Source: Nephrocerus scutellatus (taxonomy: Eukaryota > Arthropoda > Insecta > Diptera > Pipunculidae). From it: a DNA stretch of 64,000 nt. Numbering within the stretch: the first letter of the stretch is position 1; each line of letters starts with the position of its first letter. A program made the translations under genes and the position numbers. The notes beneath the pieces are model-generated. The model saw only the letters and a program-made list of their open reading frames with translations. It ran no database searches and had not been told where the DNA came from. Shown here in pieces: positions 45,540 through 55,345 of the stretch. Location: positions 88,400,749-88,464,748 of the forward strand of contig OX352762.1 in NCBI GenBank assembly GCA_947095585.1, in the 5' to 3' direction.

Positions 45540-46300
45540 GCGACGTGATCCTAAAAGATCCTTAACGTGAGCGCTGATGACGTGAACCGGGCGAGCCTTG
45601 AAGAGAGCCTGAGTGCGTGCGCCTTTTGTGTGAGCCTTTGCGTGTGAAGTGTGCGGAAGCCTGAGACGAACGAGAATCCTGAGCGATGCGTGAGCGTGAG
45701 CCAGAGACGAGCGTTAGTGCTGAGCGATGTACGCGTGAGCCTGAGACGAGCGTGCGCCCTAGGCGATGCGTAAGCGTAAGCCTGAGACAAGCGTGAATCC
45801 TGAGCGATGCGTGAGCGTGAGCTTGAGACGAGCGTAAATCCTGAGCGATGCGTGGGCGTGAGCCTGAGACGAGCGTGAATCCTGAGCGATGCGTGAGCGT
45901 GAGCTTGAGACAAGCGTAAATCCTAAGCGATGCATGGGCGTGAGCCTGAGACGAGCGTGCGCCCTAGGCGATGCGTAAGCGTAAGCCCGAGACAAGCGTT
46001 AATCCTGAGCGATGCGTGAGCGTGAGCTTGAGACGAGCGTAAACCCTTAGCGAGCGATGCTTGCATGTGAGTCTGGCGAGCCTGAGTGCGAGAGACTTTG
46101 CCGTGAGTCTGACGAGCCTGTGATCGTGATCGTAGCCTGACGATCGTGACTCCTGAGCGGTGCGCTGACGTGAGTCTGTGACGACCGTGCACCCTGAGCG
46201 ATGCGTTAGCCTGAGACGATCGTAACTCCTGAGCGATGCGTTAGCCTGAGACGATCGTAAATCCTGAGTGACACCTTGACGTGAACTTGGGTGACGTGAG
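45540..46300 (+). repeat. 41-bp tandem array with five-unit higher-order structure
   Basis: CCTGAGCGATGCG (or CCTAGGCGATGCG) starts at 45758, 45799, 45840, 45881, 45922, 45963 and 46004, a strict 41-bp period, with more decayed units on both sides. Units differ in a pattern A-B-C-B-C' and the A-type unit recurs after five units (45758 and 45963, 205 bp). Because 41 is not a multiple of three, each unit shifts frame, and the minus strand is open in all three frames with RLRLTLTHRSGFTLVSGSR-like repeats. The array is CpG-rich and unlike its AT-rich surroundings. Confidence 0.92.
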
Positions 46301-46410
46301 CTATGATCGACACCTCGACGTGGACCTTAAACAAGCGTAGGCGTAGCGCTGAACCATATGGTCAACGATGACAACGAGGAGATCGAAAGAAGTAGACATC
46401 GATAAGCTGA

Positions 46411-46722
46411 GATGTACCAGCGTAACCACCCGAGGGGCAATCTCCCAGAAGTTACGTCGTACGACGATGAATACAGCGACGTCGGCAGAGAAAAACAGAT
46501 ACAACGTTGGCAGCAGTAAGCTGTGATGTACCAGCGTAACCACCCGAGGGGCAATCTCCCGGCGAAGTTACGTCGTACGACGATGAATACAGCGACGTCG
46601 GCAGAGAAAAGCAGAGACAACGTTGGCAGCAGTAAGCTGTGATGTACCAGCGTAACCACCCGAGGGGCAATCTCCCGGCGAAGTTACGTCGTACGACGAT
46701 GAATACAGCGACGTCGGCAGAG
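46411..46722. repeat. 116-bp tandem array, about 2.7 copies
   Basis: GATGTACCAGCGTAACC begins units at 46411, 46525 and 46641 (114 and 116 bp). The first unit lacks two bases at CCC(GGCG)AAG. Units are nearly identical, so the expansion is young. The right end of the array joins the C-terminal coding end of the mariner relic at 46723. Confidence 0.93.
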
Positions 46723-47095
46723 TTCTTGACGAAGCGCACATCAAATTTTGGCCATTTTTTCGAGCACTGCTGGACGTATGTCACAAATAACACGAACAAC
46801 GTTGGCCTCCAAGGCGTCAATTATTTGATGGTTTATCACCATAAACCAGTGACTTTACGTGGCCCCATAAAAAATAATCGAGAGGTGTCACATCGCACGA
46901 TCTTGGATGCCAATTGACGGGTCTTTTTCTCGAAATCAACTTCGTCAAATTTTGATCTCAATAAGTCGATGGTTGCCATCACTGTATAGCACATAACGCT
47001 ATCCTGTTGAAACCACATCTCTTCGGGATCAATGATGCAGTAACGATATCCATTGACTGACTTTAACGCAAACTCCGGCCTCATTTTTAAAGGAA
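46723..47095 (-). pseudogene. Relic of mariner-type transposase, C-terminal third
   Basis: The minus strand reads NGYRYCIIDPEEMWFQQDSV at about 47050-46990, then TIDLLRSKFDEVDF, then in other frames CDTSRLFFMGPRK (equivalent of CDLTPLDYFLWG.VK) and WPKFDVRFVKNS. These match the intact transposase (MWFQQDGATCHTA, TIDLL, DYFLWGYVKS, MTFVKNSRG). It retains the second catalytic Asp but has several indels. It ends exactly where the tandem 116-bp array begins, at the point equivalent to seven to ten residues before the protein C-terminus. Confidence 0.88.
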
Positions 47096-47104
47096 TAAAG
47101 TACG

Positions 47105-48730
47105 ATGATGTCACCAGCGTGCTTGGTACAGCGTGGGGGTTATGGAAAAGAAGGAGAAGAGAAAAGAGGAGATGTCTGATATGAGCTTGTGTTTTGAATG
47201 CCTGGGAAGACAGAGCTTGGCAGAGCATTCCACATACGTGTGGTACGACTGAAGAACGAATCCCTGAACTTAACTGTACGTCCGAAGATGGGCTTGAGGG
47301 TAAACTGATGATTTATAGCGCCACGAGTATTGCGGTTGAATTCAAGGAGAGGTGGCATGCAGCTGGCTATTTCTCTTGAGCACCGCTGGTAGAAAAAGCG
47401 ATAAAACAGTGACCAGCAGGAAACGTTCCTGCGGTGTTCAAGCGAAAAGGGCTAGAAAACCTAAAAAATTCGCAGCATATTTGACGACGGTAAATATGTG
47501 GTCATTCCAACGAAGCTTGTTATTGACGCACATACCGAGAATTTCAAGATTTTCAGTTTCCTCGATGTAAGTGCCATTCATGGATAATGGCATGGGATTT
47601 AGGATTCGCTTAGACGACAGGAGACAGCATTGGATTTTGGAAGCGTTAAGTTCTACTCGATTGATTTCTCCCCATTATATTATCCTGTCAAGAATTTCAG
47701 AAAATAAATCATAATTTAACGTGCCTAAGATACAAAGTTGTTTGAGTTCCACATGAGAAGTGGAAAAACTGAGAGTGCTGTCGTCAACGAAAGAGTGAAT
47801 TGGATTAGAAGTCGCAGATAAGAGATCGCAAAAAGGAGGAAGAGTGTCGGGGACAAAACAGAGCCCTGGGGAACGCCAGCATTTAAGTAATGAACTTTAG
47901 ACTTGAAACCGTCCAAAACAACTTGAATTGAGCGGTCCAAACGATAGCTTCTAATCCAGTGAAGCAATTTATCATCGACTCCATAAGCACGCATTTTGGA
48001 CAAAAGAGATTAATGCCAAACTCTGTCAACTGCCTTAGAAATATCGAGTGCAACAGCTTTGCTTCCTCCAAATTGATGCAAACACCGGTTCCACTGTTCG
48101 GTGAGATATACCATCAAATCACCAGTAGAACGTTGCCCACGAAATCCATACGGCCGGTCACTAAGGATTTCGTTAGTTTCAAGATATTTCTTGAGCTGAA
48201 AATTGATCAGCGTTTCCATGACCTTGGAAAGAATGGATGTAAGTGCTATGGGTCGGTACAAAGAAGGAGACGACGGCTCGCCTTTTTTGGGTATGGGCTG
48301 GACAAAGGCTGTTTTTCAACTTCTCGGGAAGAGTCCAGAAGAATAGGATAGATGGAAAAGCTTACGCAATTGTAATGACAGCTTGGAAGAACACCTCTTC
48401 AGAACTATTGGGGAAATACCAGCTGGCCCAGCGGATTTGTGAGTGTTGAGATCGTCTAAAACTCTAGCAACTGCACGAGTACGAATGAATATCTGTCCTA
48501 TAGAGTGCTCAATACTTTGAGGTGCAGGATGCAGCAATGCACAATCTGAGAGCGTGGAGCTAGCTGCGAAATGCGCAGCAAACAGATTGGCCTTGTCTAT
48601 AGAGCTGACATTTGGAATGTCATTATAAATGAGCGTTAGAATCGACGACGAGGCTGTACTTTTGATTCTTTTCACGAATAACCAAAAATGTTTACTACCT
48701 TTGGGACATTGTTGTTATTTTTGCTTTGCT
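47105..48730 (-). pseudogene. LINE-B copy 5: linker to C-terminus, longest copy
   Basis: Minus-strand order: FVKRIKSTASSSILTLIYND, DLNTHKSAGPAGISPIVLKR, then MYRPIALTSILSKVMETLIN, SDRPYGFRGQRSTGDLMVYL, KAVALDISKAVDRVWH, SIQVVLDGFKSKVHYLNAGV, PQGSVLSPTLFLL, a shifted HSFVDDSTLSF region, and the C-terminal PPLLEFNRNTRGAINHQFTL with FGRTVKFRDSFFSRTTRMWN. The element ends at about 47105 next to the mariner relic. A deletion removes part of the region between palm and C-terminus. Several frameshifts make it non-functional; it shows the full motif order of the family and its 3' end. Confidence 0.94.
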
Positions 48731-50095
48731 AATGATATTTTAACTTTTGTTGCACTACACGACGTTTACTTTTTTTGTAAATAGAATGAAATAAAATAAA
48801 ATAGAATGTTCCCAGGTAAAACCCGTTTAACTATTCATAACTGCTGACCTTAAAAGTCTAACAAAGCTAAACACTCCCTCATATCCCCTCAAACATATTA
48901 TATTAAGTTTCAATCATGCCTACGAGTACATCTGGAACTAAGCTCAGCACTCATTTACTGTTAGTACAAATGCATTTTCTGTCAATCATTTGCCACTCTC
49001 CTCACATCATACATTTACTAGCATTTGCGGTCGCAACAAAAAACCTTATAAAGTTATTTAACTTTTCTCTTATCTATAAATAGATGACTTTCATTTAGAT
49101 ATTGATATGCATTCGATTCAATTAAGTACAGTAGGCAACAAAAAGAAATGCTAATTTTACGAATACTTTTACTACAATAATTGGAAAAGTACTTTGCAAT
49201 TATGTGGTACAGTATACTCGTACAGTAGTGCTCATAAATAAATTGCAATCTTTGTGCGACGCACATGTCTATTTGGATTAGACATTATCTTTGATTAACA
49301 CATCGCAACGATGCTTCATCAATGTAAATGAACTGTTCAAAATGTATACAAAAAAAACTAAATATTGATTCAACTGAATATTTTAGTAGCACTTAACAGA
49401 AATTTTTTAAATATTCACTTGTAAAATTTTCCACTGCTGAGCACTGCTGTTGAGCTGGTATAAAGGATTAACTACCTAAAGGATTATACCTACCTATACA
49501 TTATATCATATATCAAATTTACGGAAGTATAAGTTGAGTGAACAGCTCGCTAAGCCTGCACTTCACAGTGTCTATTGCGGTAAGCGTCTAAAACACCATT
49601 GAATCGTAAATTAATAATTAAATACTCATACTTTGATGTGGTTTGAAAGAAATGCATTGGGCGGCTTAACATCTATGGTATTATAATGACAGACGTATGA
49701 TGAATCACTAGTAAAATGCTATGGAATAATCCCAAATAAAGGTGGAGAGTTTATGCACAAAGACAAGATTTTAATAATTGCAATGACTTAATGTCAAATT
49801 TGATTAATCTCAAAAAGAAATATTAATACTAAAGTGCTGTCCCATCATATATTACAATATGAAATACATTTCTGCGTTGACGTTGTCAATTGCTAAGTAG
49901 TTGTTAATCAAACTTGACCATATTCAGTTAATTTGTTGTTATATTAACAAGATTCGTGTTATCTTTCAGTGATTCATTAATGTGCATCTGCAGTAGTATA
50001 TTTTGACTAGTAGTGTACAGCACTTTACGATTAGGAAAAATTTGTTACGAGTTATCAAAACTAGAACAAATTATACTCATTGTGTAATTGCGAAA
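48731..50095. other. No gene seen
   Basis: AT-rich unique DNA with short frames only. Confidence 0.45.
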
Positions 50096-50345
50096 CTAAT
50101 TATGTATTGTCATTACATCATCATAATATTTGGCTCTACTAAAGGTTGAAGAGGAATGGCCACCAAAACGTTCACACCCTGCATTGTGGGAGAGCACCAT
50201 ACGAACATGGTAGGTGTTTGATTCTACGTTGCCTTAGTGTGTCATAGCGTGGCCTATCTGGTTGCAAGATGCTCTATCAGGAGATACCCAGGATGATTTT
50301 TGGATTATTCTTACGTAATCGCAGCCACCAAATTATAACTTTTAT
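50096..50345 (-). pseudogene. LINE-A copy 5: small endonuclease and 3' tail fragments
   Basis: CATCATCATAATATTTGGCTC at 50116 is the reverse complement of the LINE-A 3' tail, and GGCCTATCTGGTTGCAAGATG, TCAGGAGATACCCAGGATGA at 50250-50295 matches the endonuclease stretch at 38300-38350. The two ends of the element lie close together, so the middle is deleted. Confidence 0.82.
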
Positions 50346-50377
50346 AATTTTTTTTATATACAGAGCATCATTGCCAA

Positions 50378-50645
50378 GGGAGCACTCCCTGAATGACTTG
50401 CGTCACGGCAATAAGTTGGACTAAGCCTTTTATTAAAATTCAATGTGTGATTTACAAAATATGTATTCCTCACGTTTGTAGCCGGTTTCAATTTATTTTC
50501 TCAGATTTCTCTCTGATTCATTGAAAAAGCAATACGGAAAAAACGAACACGAAACTAAAACGACGCGAGTCCAAATGCTTTCATCAATGGATCATGGTCA
50601 GGGAAAACTACAAAAAATCTTGACCAAGAAAATATTACAAATTTT
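50378..50645 (-). repeat. Dispersed repeat F, copy 2
   Basis: Inverted copy of 14403-14705: GTCACGGCAATAAGTTGGAC to AAGAAAATATTACAAATTT. The stem at one end is only partly kept (TTGCC/GGCAA). It sits just beyond the 3' end of LINE-C in the same strand direction. Confidence 0.78.
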
Positions 50646-50699
50646 AAAATACTGATAAACAATTTTTTTTTAATATATATTTTATATTTAATAAACAGC

Positions 50700-53078
50700 T
50701 TATGAGCACTTCACCCTTTCCGGTAAGTTGTTAACGGCTAATTTGAAGGCCTGCAGATTATAACATTCGGGAAACACGGGCTCGACCAATTTATTCCACA
50801 TCGAAGAGACTCTCGGAAAAAAGGATGATTTAAAGTGTTGGGTTCTACATGAAAAAAGTTTTAATGCAAATCTATGTTGAGGACCTTAAACGAGTGTTTA
50901 CGTTGCTGACAAAAAGACATAGAATTAGAGAAAGGCTTTCTAAAGCACATCTACCGTTGTAAAATTTATATAAAACAAATAAAGCTCCTACATTTCGTCT
51001 GTGCTCCAAAGTATCAAGAGACGAAGTGGTAGTTACATCGTTTATCAAACGGATAACTCTATTCTGAACACCATCAAAATGAACCAAATGCGATCTTGGA
51101 GCACCACCCCACACATATGAATTAAATTCTAAAATTGGTCTAACATAAGATTTATATAATCTTAATACTTCAGAGTGAGTGAAGTAGAAGTTACAACGTC
51201 TTATGAAGCCCAAACATTGGCTAGTTCTTTTTGAAATTTCATAAATATGTTCCTTCCAGGAGAGATCACTTGATACTTTTAAACCTAACAACTTAAGTGA
51301 ATCTGATCTCGCAACAGGTGGAACGTAATGTTGAATTGTCTTCTGAGAAAAAAGACAAGACTGGAATTTATTTGGGTTAAATTCTACTCTATTAGAAATG
51401 CCCCAATCGAGAATGACTTGAATATTCGATAGGATAAACAAATTCATTAATTCACGCGAACCATTCAAGCAAGAATTGCATTTTTTTTGACTGACAAACT
51501 CAATGGAAGCCAATAGTGTATCATCAGCAAATGAATGGATATCACAGTTTGTAGAAGACAACAGGTCGTAGATATATATCAAGAAGAGCGTGGGCGACAA
51601 GGATGACTCTTGAGGTACGCCAGCACTGATCGCATGTGAAGCTGAAGATATACCATTTAATACAACTTTTATTTTACGGTTCCATAAATAGTTCTCAATC
51701 CATGTAATGAGAGAGGAGTGTATGTTCAGCGCACGAATCTTATTAATAACACAATCATGCCATACTCTATCAAAAGCTTTAGCAATATCTAAGGAAACAA
51801 CGCTTGATTCACCTAGGTTTTCAATGCTTCGCTCCAAACAATGAGTCATGCATGTCATGAGTTCACCTGAAGAGCGATTTTTACGAAATCCAAACTGCAT
51901 ATCGGATAAAAGAACTTTCGAATCCAGATAGTTCTTTAGTCTGAAATTAACGATAGATTCCATTACCTTCGATAGAACCGACAACAAAGCAATAGGACGG
52001 TAGTTCGTAGGTGCCGATTTATCACCTTTTTTCGGAACGGGTTGAATATATGCTATTTTCCAAATTGATGGAAAAACACTTGACTTCATTGAGAGATGAA
52101 AAAATTCGCTAAGCGGTTTTGCCAAAGTATGATGACTTCTTTTTAATACTAATGACGGAATACCGTCGGGGCCAGTCGCTTTATTGGGTTCAAGTTCTTT
52201 AAGAATCTTTGAAACAACCCGTGGCCGGAAATAGATTTTAGACATACCTGGGCCTAGATTCGGGAAAATTGGAGGGCTTTGGTTAGTTAAAATAAGGGTA
52301 GGCGCACCAGCGAAATGAGAAGCTAAGAGATTAGCTTTCTCAATATCAGTTCTATAATGAATACCATTAAAAAATAAAGAAGGAATAGACGCAAAGTTTC
52401 TTTTAACCAATGCAGCAAACGACCAAAAGCTTCGACTGTTTGAATCAGAATCCAAAAATGTTCGCATGCTATCTCGAATCTTAAGGTCATAAATTAATTT
52501 GGACCTTTTCAATATAGCGTTTGATCTGTTTCTAGCTATTTGAAACTTTACAAGGTTTTCTTCAGAAGTGCAATTAACGTAGTCCAAATGGGCTGCTTTT
52601 TTACACGCGACTATTGACCTGAAATTTTCGTTAAACCATTTATTCTTATGAGTATTTTTTTTACATGAAGAAGGAATGCAATTATTCATTCCTAGCAAAA
52701 TGGTTGACGTGATAAGTTGTGATTCAAATGAGCTATAAAATTGGTTCAGGAGCTCCCAGTTAGCATTTTTATAGTGCCAGAGTAGCCTTTTATGAGTAGG
52801 CTCTACAAGGGCTGCTACTACCAAAGCATGGTCAGAAATCCTAATGGAGCAGATACATCAATTGAATATTTCACTGTCATAGTAGTTAGAAATAAATCTA
52901 AAAGGTGAGGTGATTGACCAGTAGTATCGGGATAACTAGTTGGCTTATCAACGAGCTGGGTGAGAAGATTAATATTTGAAAACAGTTCTGCGGTTTCACC
53001 AGAACTATCTCTACCATTCGAATAGGTCAACCATGAATCATTGTGGATATTAAAGTCGCCCAAGACAACCAATTCTGA
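50700..53078 (-). pseudogene. LINE-C: endonuclease tail plus nearly complete reverse transcriptase
   Basis: A CR1/L2/jockey-group LINE. The endonuclease tail at 53072-52818 has VVLGDFNIHNDSWL and LLDLFLTTMTV, and one missing base near 52845 separates APLG from ISDHALVVAA (the SDH motif), which opens the 650-codon frame 52824-50872. In that frame: KATGPDGIPSLVLKR at 215-229, NYRPIALLSVLSKVMES at 274-290, SLDIAKAFDRVWH at 344-356, GVPQESSLSPTLFL at 402-415, HSFADDTLLA at 430-439 (catalytic Asp pair) and YVRPILEFNSYVWGG. The usual Gly of GVPQG is Glu, which probably impairs the enzyme. C-terminus and 3' UTR reach about 50700. N-terminal endonuclease is missing; truncation meets LINE-A copy 6 at 53083. 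Copy is much less decayed than LINE-A and B. Confidence 0.95.
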
Positions 53079-53082
53079 TGAT

Positions 53083-53455
53083 GGTGAGCCATCTCTATGA
53101 CTCGTTGTCCATTGTCATAAGTCTACTCCATCTCATGGACTGCTGTATGTTAGCTTTATATTTGGACTGGGTATCTAGCTAGCTGCTGTATAGAATTAAG
53201 CTCGGTCGTAGGCATCGGTGGGCAGGACACCTAGCTCGCATGAGCGAAGAGGATCCTTCTCGGAAAGTCCTTTGCGGTAGGATTTGTGGAACATGATAGC
53301 GAGGCCGGCCAAGCCTACGCTGAAAGGATGGCGTAGACCAGGACGCCCAGAGTTTAGGGATGCAAAACTGGATGACATTGGCTCAAAATCGGGACCGGTG
53401 GAGAGACTTTTTGCGGGAGGCCAGGACCGGACCCCGGTTGTAGAGCCAAATATGA
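53083..53455 (+). pseudogene. LINE-A copy 6: 3' end with inverted 5' fragment
   Basis: 53193-53455 on the plus strand is the LINE-A C-terminal end and tail (AGGACACCTAGCTCGCATGA, GGCCGGCCAAGCCTACGC, GTAGAGCCAAATATGATGAT), matching 810-1060. 53085-53190 on the opposite strand carries the endonuclease start (ACAGCAGCTAGCTAGATACC, CAAATATAAAGCTAACAT) and then, after a deletion, ATGACAATGGACAACGAGTC. A 5' part inverted relative to the 3' end is the structure expected from twin priming, though later rearrangement is possible. Confidence 0.85.
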
Positions 53456-53699
53456 TGATGACTAATATTCCAACACAATTTCGTCATTCGTTTTTCATTA
53501 ATTCGTTACTCATAGCACGTTGTCAGTTTCTACAAAACCAATCGACAGTCAAATTGATTAATAACCTGGTTAAAAGATCAGGTTAAATTAACCTGGTTTA
53601 TCTGAAAAATAAAAACCAATTAGCAAATGAACCCATTTCGGCCATTACTATAAGACACAGACGGAGACTCTGAAAAATTTGTAGGAATGTAAAGCAAAC
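53456..53699. other. No gene seen
   Basis: AACCTGGTTAAAAGATCAGGTTAAATTAACCTGG at about 53564 has a partial palindrome. Nothing recognised. Confidence 0.35.
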
Positions 53700-53860
53700 T
53701 CTAATATATAAAACTCGATGTGTGTGTGTATGTATGTTCCGAATGGACTCCAAAACGGCTGCACCGATTTTGATGAAATTTTCAGGCAATCTTCAGATTA
53801 GCCCAGCGGATTATGCTTTGAAGGTTTTGTAGCGATCGGATCAACAGGATGGCTCAAATT
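53700..53860 (+). mobile_element. Helitron-like 5' end
   Basis: TCTAATATATAAAACTCGAT followed by a GTGTGTGTATGTATGTTCCG run and CAAAACGGCTGCACCGATTT, TGATGAAATTTT is the layout of 5' ends of non-autonomous Helitrons in insects (TC start, AT-rich leader, ACGGCTG.ACCGATTT). No 3' CTRR end was identified and no coding sequence. The right border is not defined. Confidence 0.55.
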
Positions 53861-54334
53861 CAAGAAATAAAGTCTTTCGCAAAATTTGGACTCGATAGGT
53901 GGGGCTGGGGTCGCTTTTTTCTTATTTATGGATCGATTTGGCCAAATTCAAATTCTGTTTACAGAGAGCATACGTTCCATGAGAATATTCTCAAATCGTT
54001 TAGCTGTTTTCGTTGTCGAGGTCATCGTCGTTGATACTTTCTGTTATAGTTCCTAAGCTTTTTGTTGGTTCCGTAATTAAGTTTTTTACGGGCGAAGTTA
54101 TTAGCCTCGCTTCGACTATTTAAAAGAGGTGAATTATTATGTTTTATGAATAAGAACGCTGTCGCAAACATACCTTTACGAAAATGTTTCCATTACTTTT
54201 ACTTAATTTTGTAGATTGTACTATACGAGTATAACAACTATAATCTTTCGTTATGTTTTTTTATCTTACTTTTAAGCTTATGTTAAAAGGATTTAAAAGA
54301 GTTCATAATTTTATGAATCCGTTAAATAAATTTA
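53861..54334. other. No gene seen; shared 70-bp segment
   Basis: CGTTCCATGAGAATATTCTC, AAATCGTTTAGCTGTTTTCG at 53970-54020 recurs at 61265-61320 (TTCCATGAAAAAATTCTTAA, ATCGTTTAGCTATTTTCGTT). Both read FHE(N/K)ILKSFS(C/Y)FRC in one frame, which may mean a shared decayed coding segment. Confidence 0.45.
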
Positions 54335-54372
54335 AGTGGGCGCCGTTGCTCAGTGGTTAATGCGTTGGACTA
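54335..54372 (+). repeat. SINE head fragment (A-box part)
   Basis: GTGGGCGCCGTTGCTCAGTG, GTTAATGCGTTGGACTAC matches the SINE head up to past the A box; the B box and body are replaced by other sequence at about 54373. Confidence 0.6.
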
Positions 54373-55090
54373 CTGAAGGCCGATTTTGGTCGCAAAAAGC
54401 GAGTTGGAAAGTGAAAAGTGAGTTCCCCTCTTGCAGAACCGCAAGTTTGCAGTGTTAGTAGGTGTTGTGTCTGTGTTAGTATTATTTTCTGACGCTTGCG
54501 CATAACTGCTGCTGTTAACATTTGTGGAACGGAGTATATTAGAGTTCCTTGGGAGTATATTGAAGTACACGATAAAAACATTTAAAAAAAAGTTGCATTA
54601 GAAAAACAGAAAAGGCTTTTATATTACCAACAAATTGTTCAATTGATTTTTTGTCTTTTTTAGCTATTGCACAAAAAAATATAGGATCGCTTCGATTTTA
54701 ATTACTTCATAAAAGTAGTATAAATTACTAGTTTTTGGTAGTATAGTAGTACGGCCGAAGATATAGTAGTATATTACTGATTAAAGTACGTACAGCAGCA
54801 CTAGTTCAGAACATGTGATTAGTTTGCAGGAAGCTGTTTGACATTTGCCGACTTCTCGCCTGGTCACGAGTAGGCGAGTTGTGAGTCGGGTTGGGGAAAG
54901 AACGAACCGATTCGCAAAAAGCGACAAGTTTTGTACTAGATTCTGTCATTATAGTTACACTACGCCAAAGAAAGAAAACGCATCACACAACAATAAAATT
55001 GTATGCTATACACCTCGTACGTATACGAGCTCACTTGTCACTTTTCACTTTCCGACTCGCTTTTTGCAACCAAAATCGGCCTTCTGATTT
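54373..55090. repeat. Inverted pair of 48-bp segments about 600 bp apart
   Basis: GAAGGCCGATTTTGGTCGCA, AAAAGCGAGTTGGAAAGTGA at 54376-54423 is repeated inverted at 55033-55085 with few mismatches. The intervening part contains no ORF with motifs. It may be a foldback-type element or two separate insertions in opposite directions of the same sequence. Confidence 0.75.
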
Positions 55091-55204
55091 TTAATTATAA
55101 TCCCAGAAAAACAGCTTAGAGGGCCCGAACTAGACCAAGCAATTTATGAACTAATAATGCAAATGTTGGTGGAAAATTCATACATAACAAGGGAGATATC
55201 ACAA

Positions 55205-55345
55205 CGTAAAACACCAAAAAGCTTTTTCACGGTCCGACGTCTCGCGAATATCTGGCAAACGTCCGAGAGTAATAATTGTCATGATAAATCTTCTTAATTC
55301 ATCTTTCGGATATGGCATTAAATTGTAGGACATGCATTTATGTGC
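55205..55345 (+). repeat. Degraded SINE body
   Basis: AAACACCAAAAAGCTTTTTCACGG, TCTCGCGAATATCTGG, GTCCGAGAGTAATAATTGTC and TTAAATTGTAGGACATGCAT follow the order of the SINE body in 5190-5290, with many changes. The tRNA-like head is absent. Confidence 0.65.

Noticed and set aside
45551..46192. Three long antisense frames rich in Arg, Ser and Leu
   Set aside because: They are the three frames of the 41-bp tandem array, which lacks stops; no sign of a real repetitive protein.
45540..46300. Possible CRISPR array (regular repeat spacing)
   Set aside because: There are no unique spacers: the 41-bp units are contiguous and similar over their whole length, and the context is eukaryotic.
46327..46820. 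Overlapping minus-strand frames with VAVFIVVRRNFAGRLPLGWL repeats
   Set aside because: Created by the 116-bp tandem array and the adjoining mariner relic.
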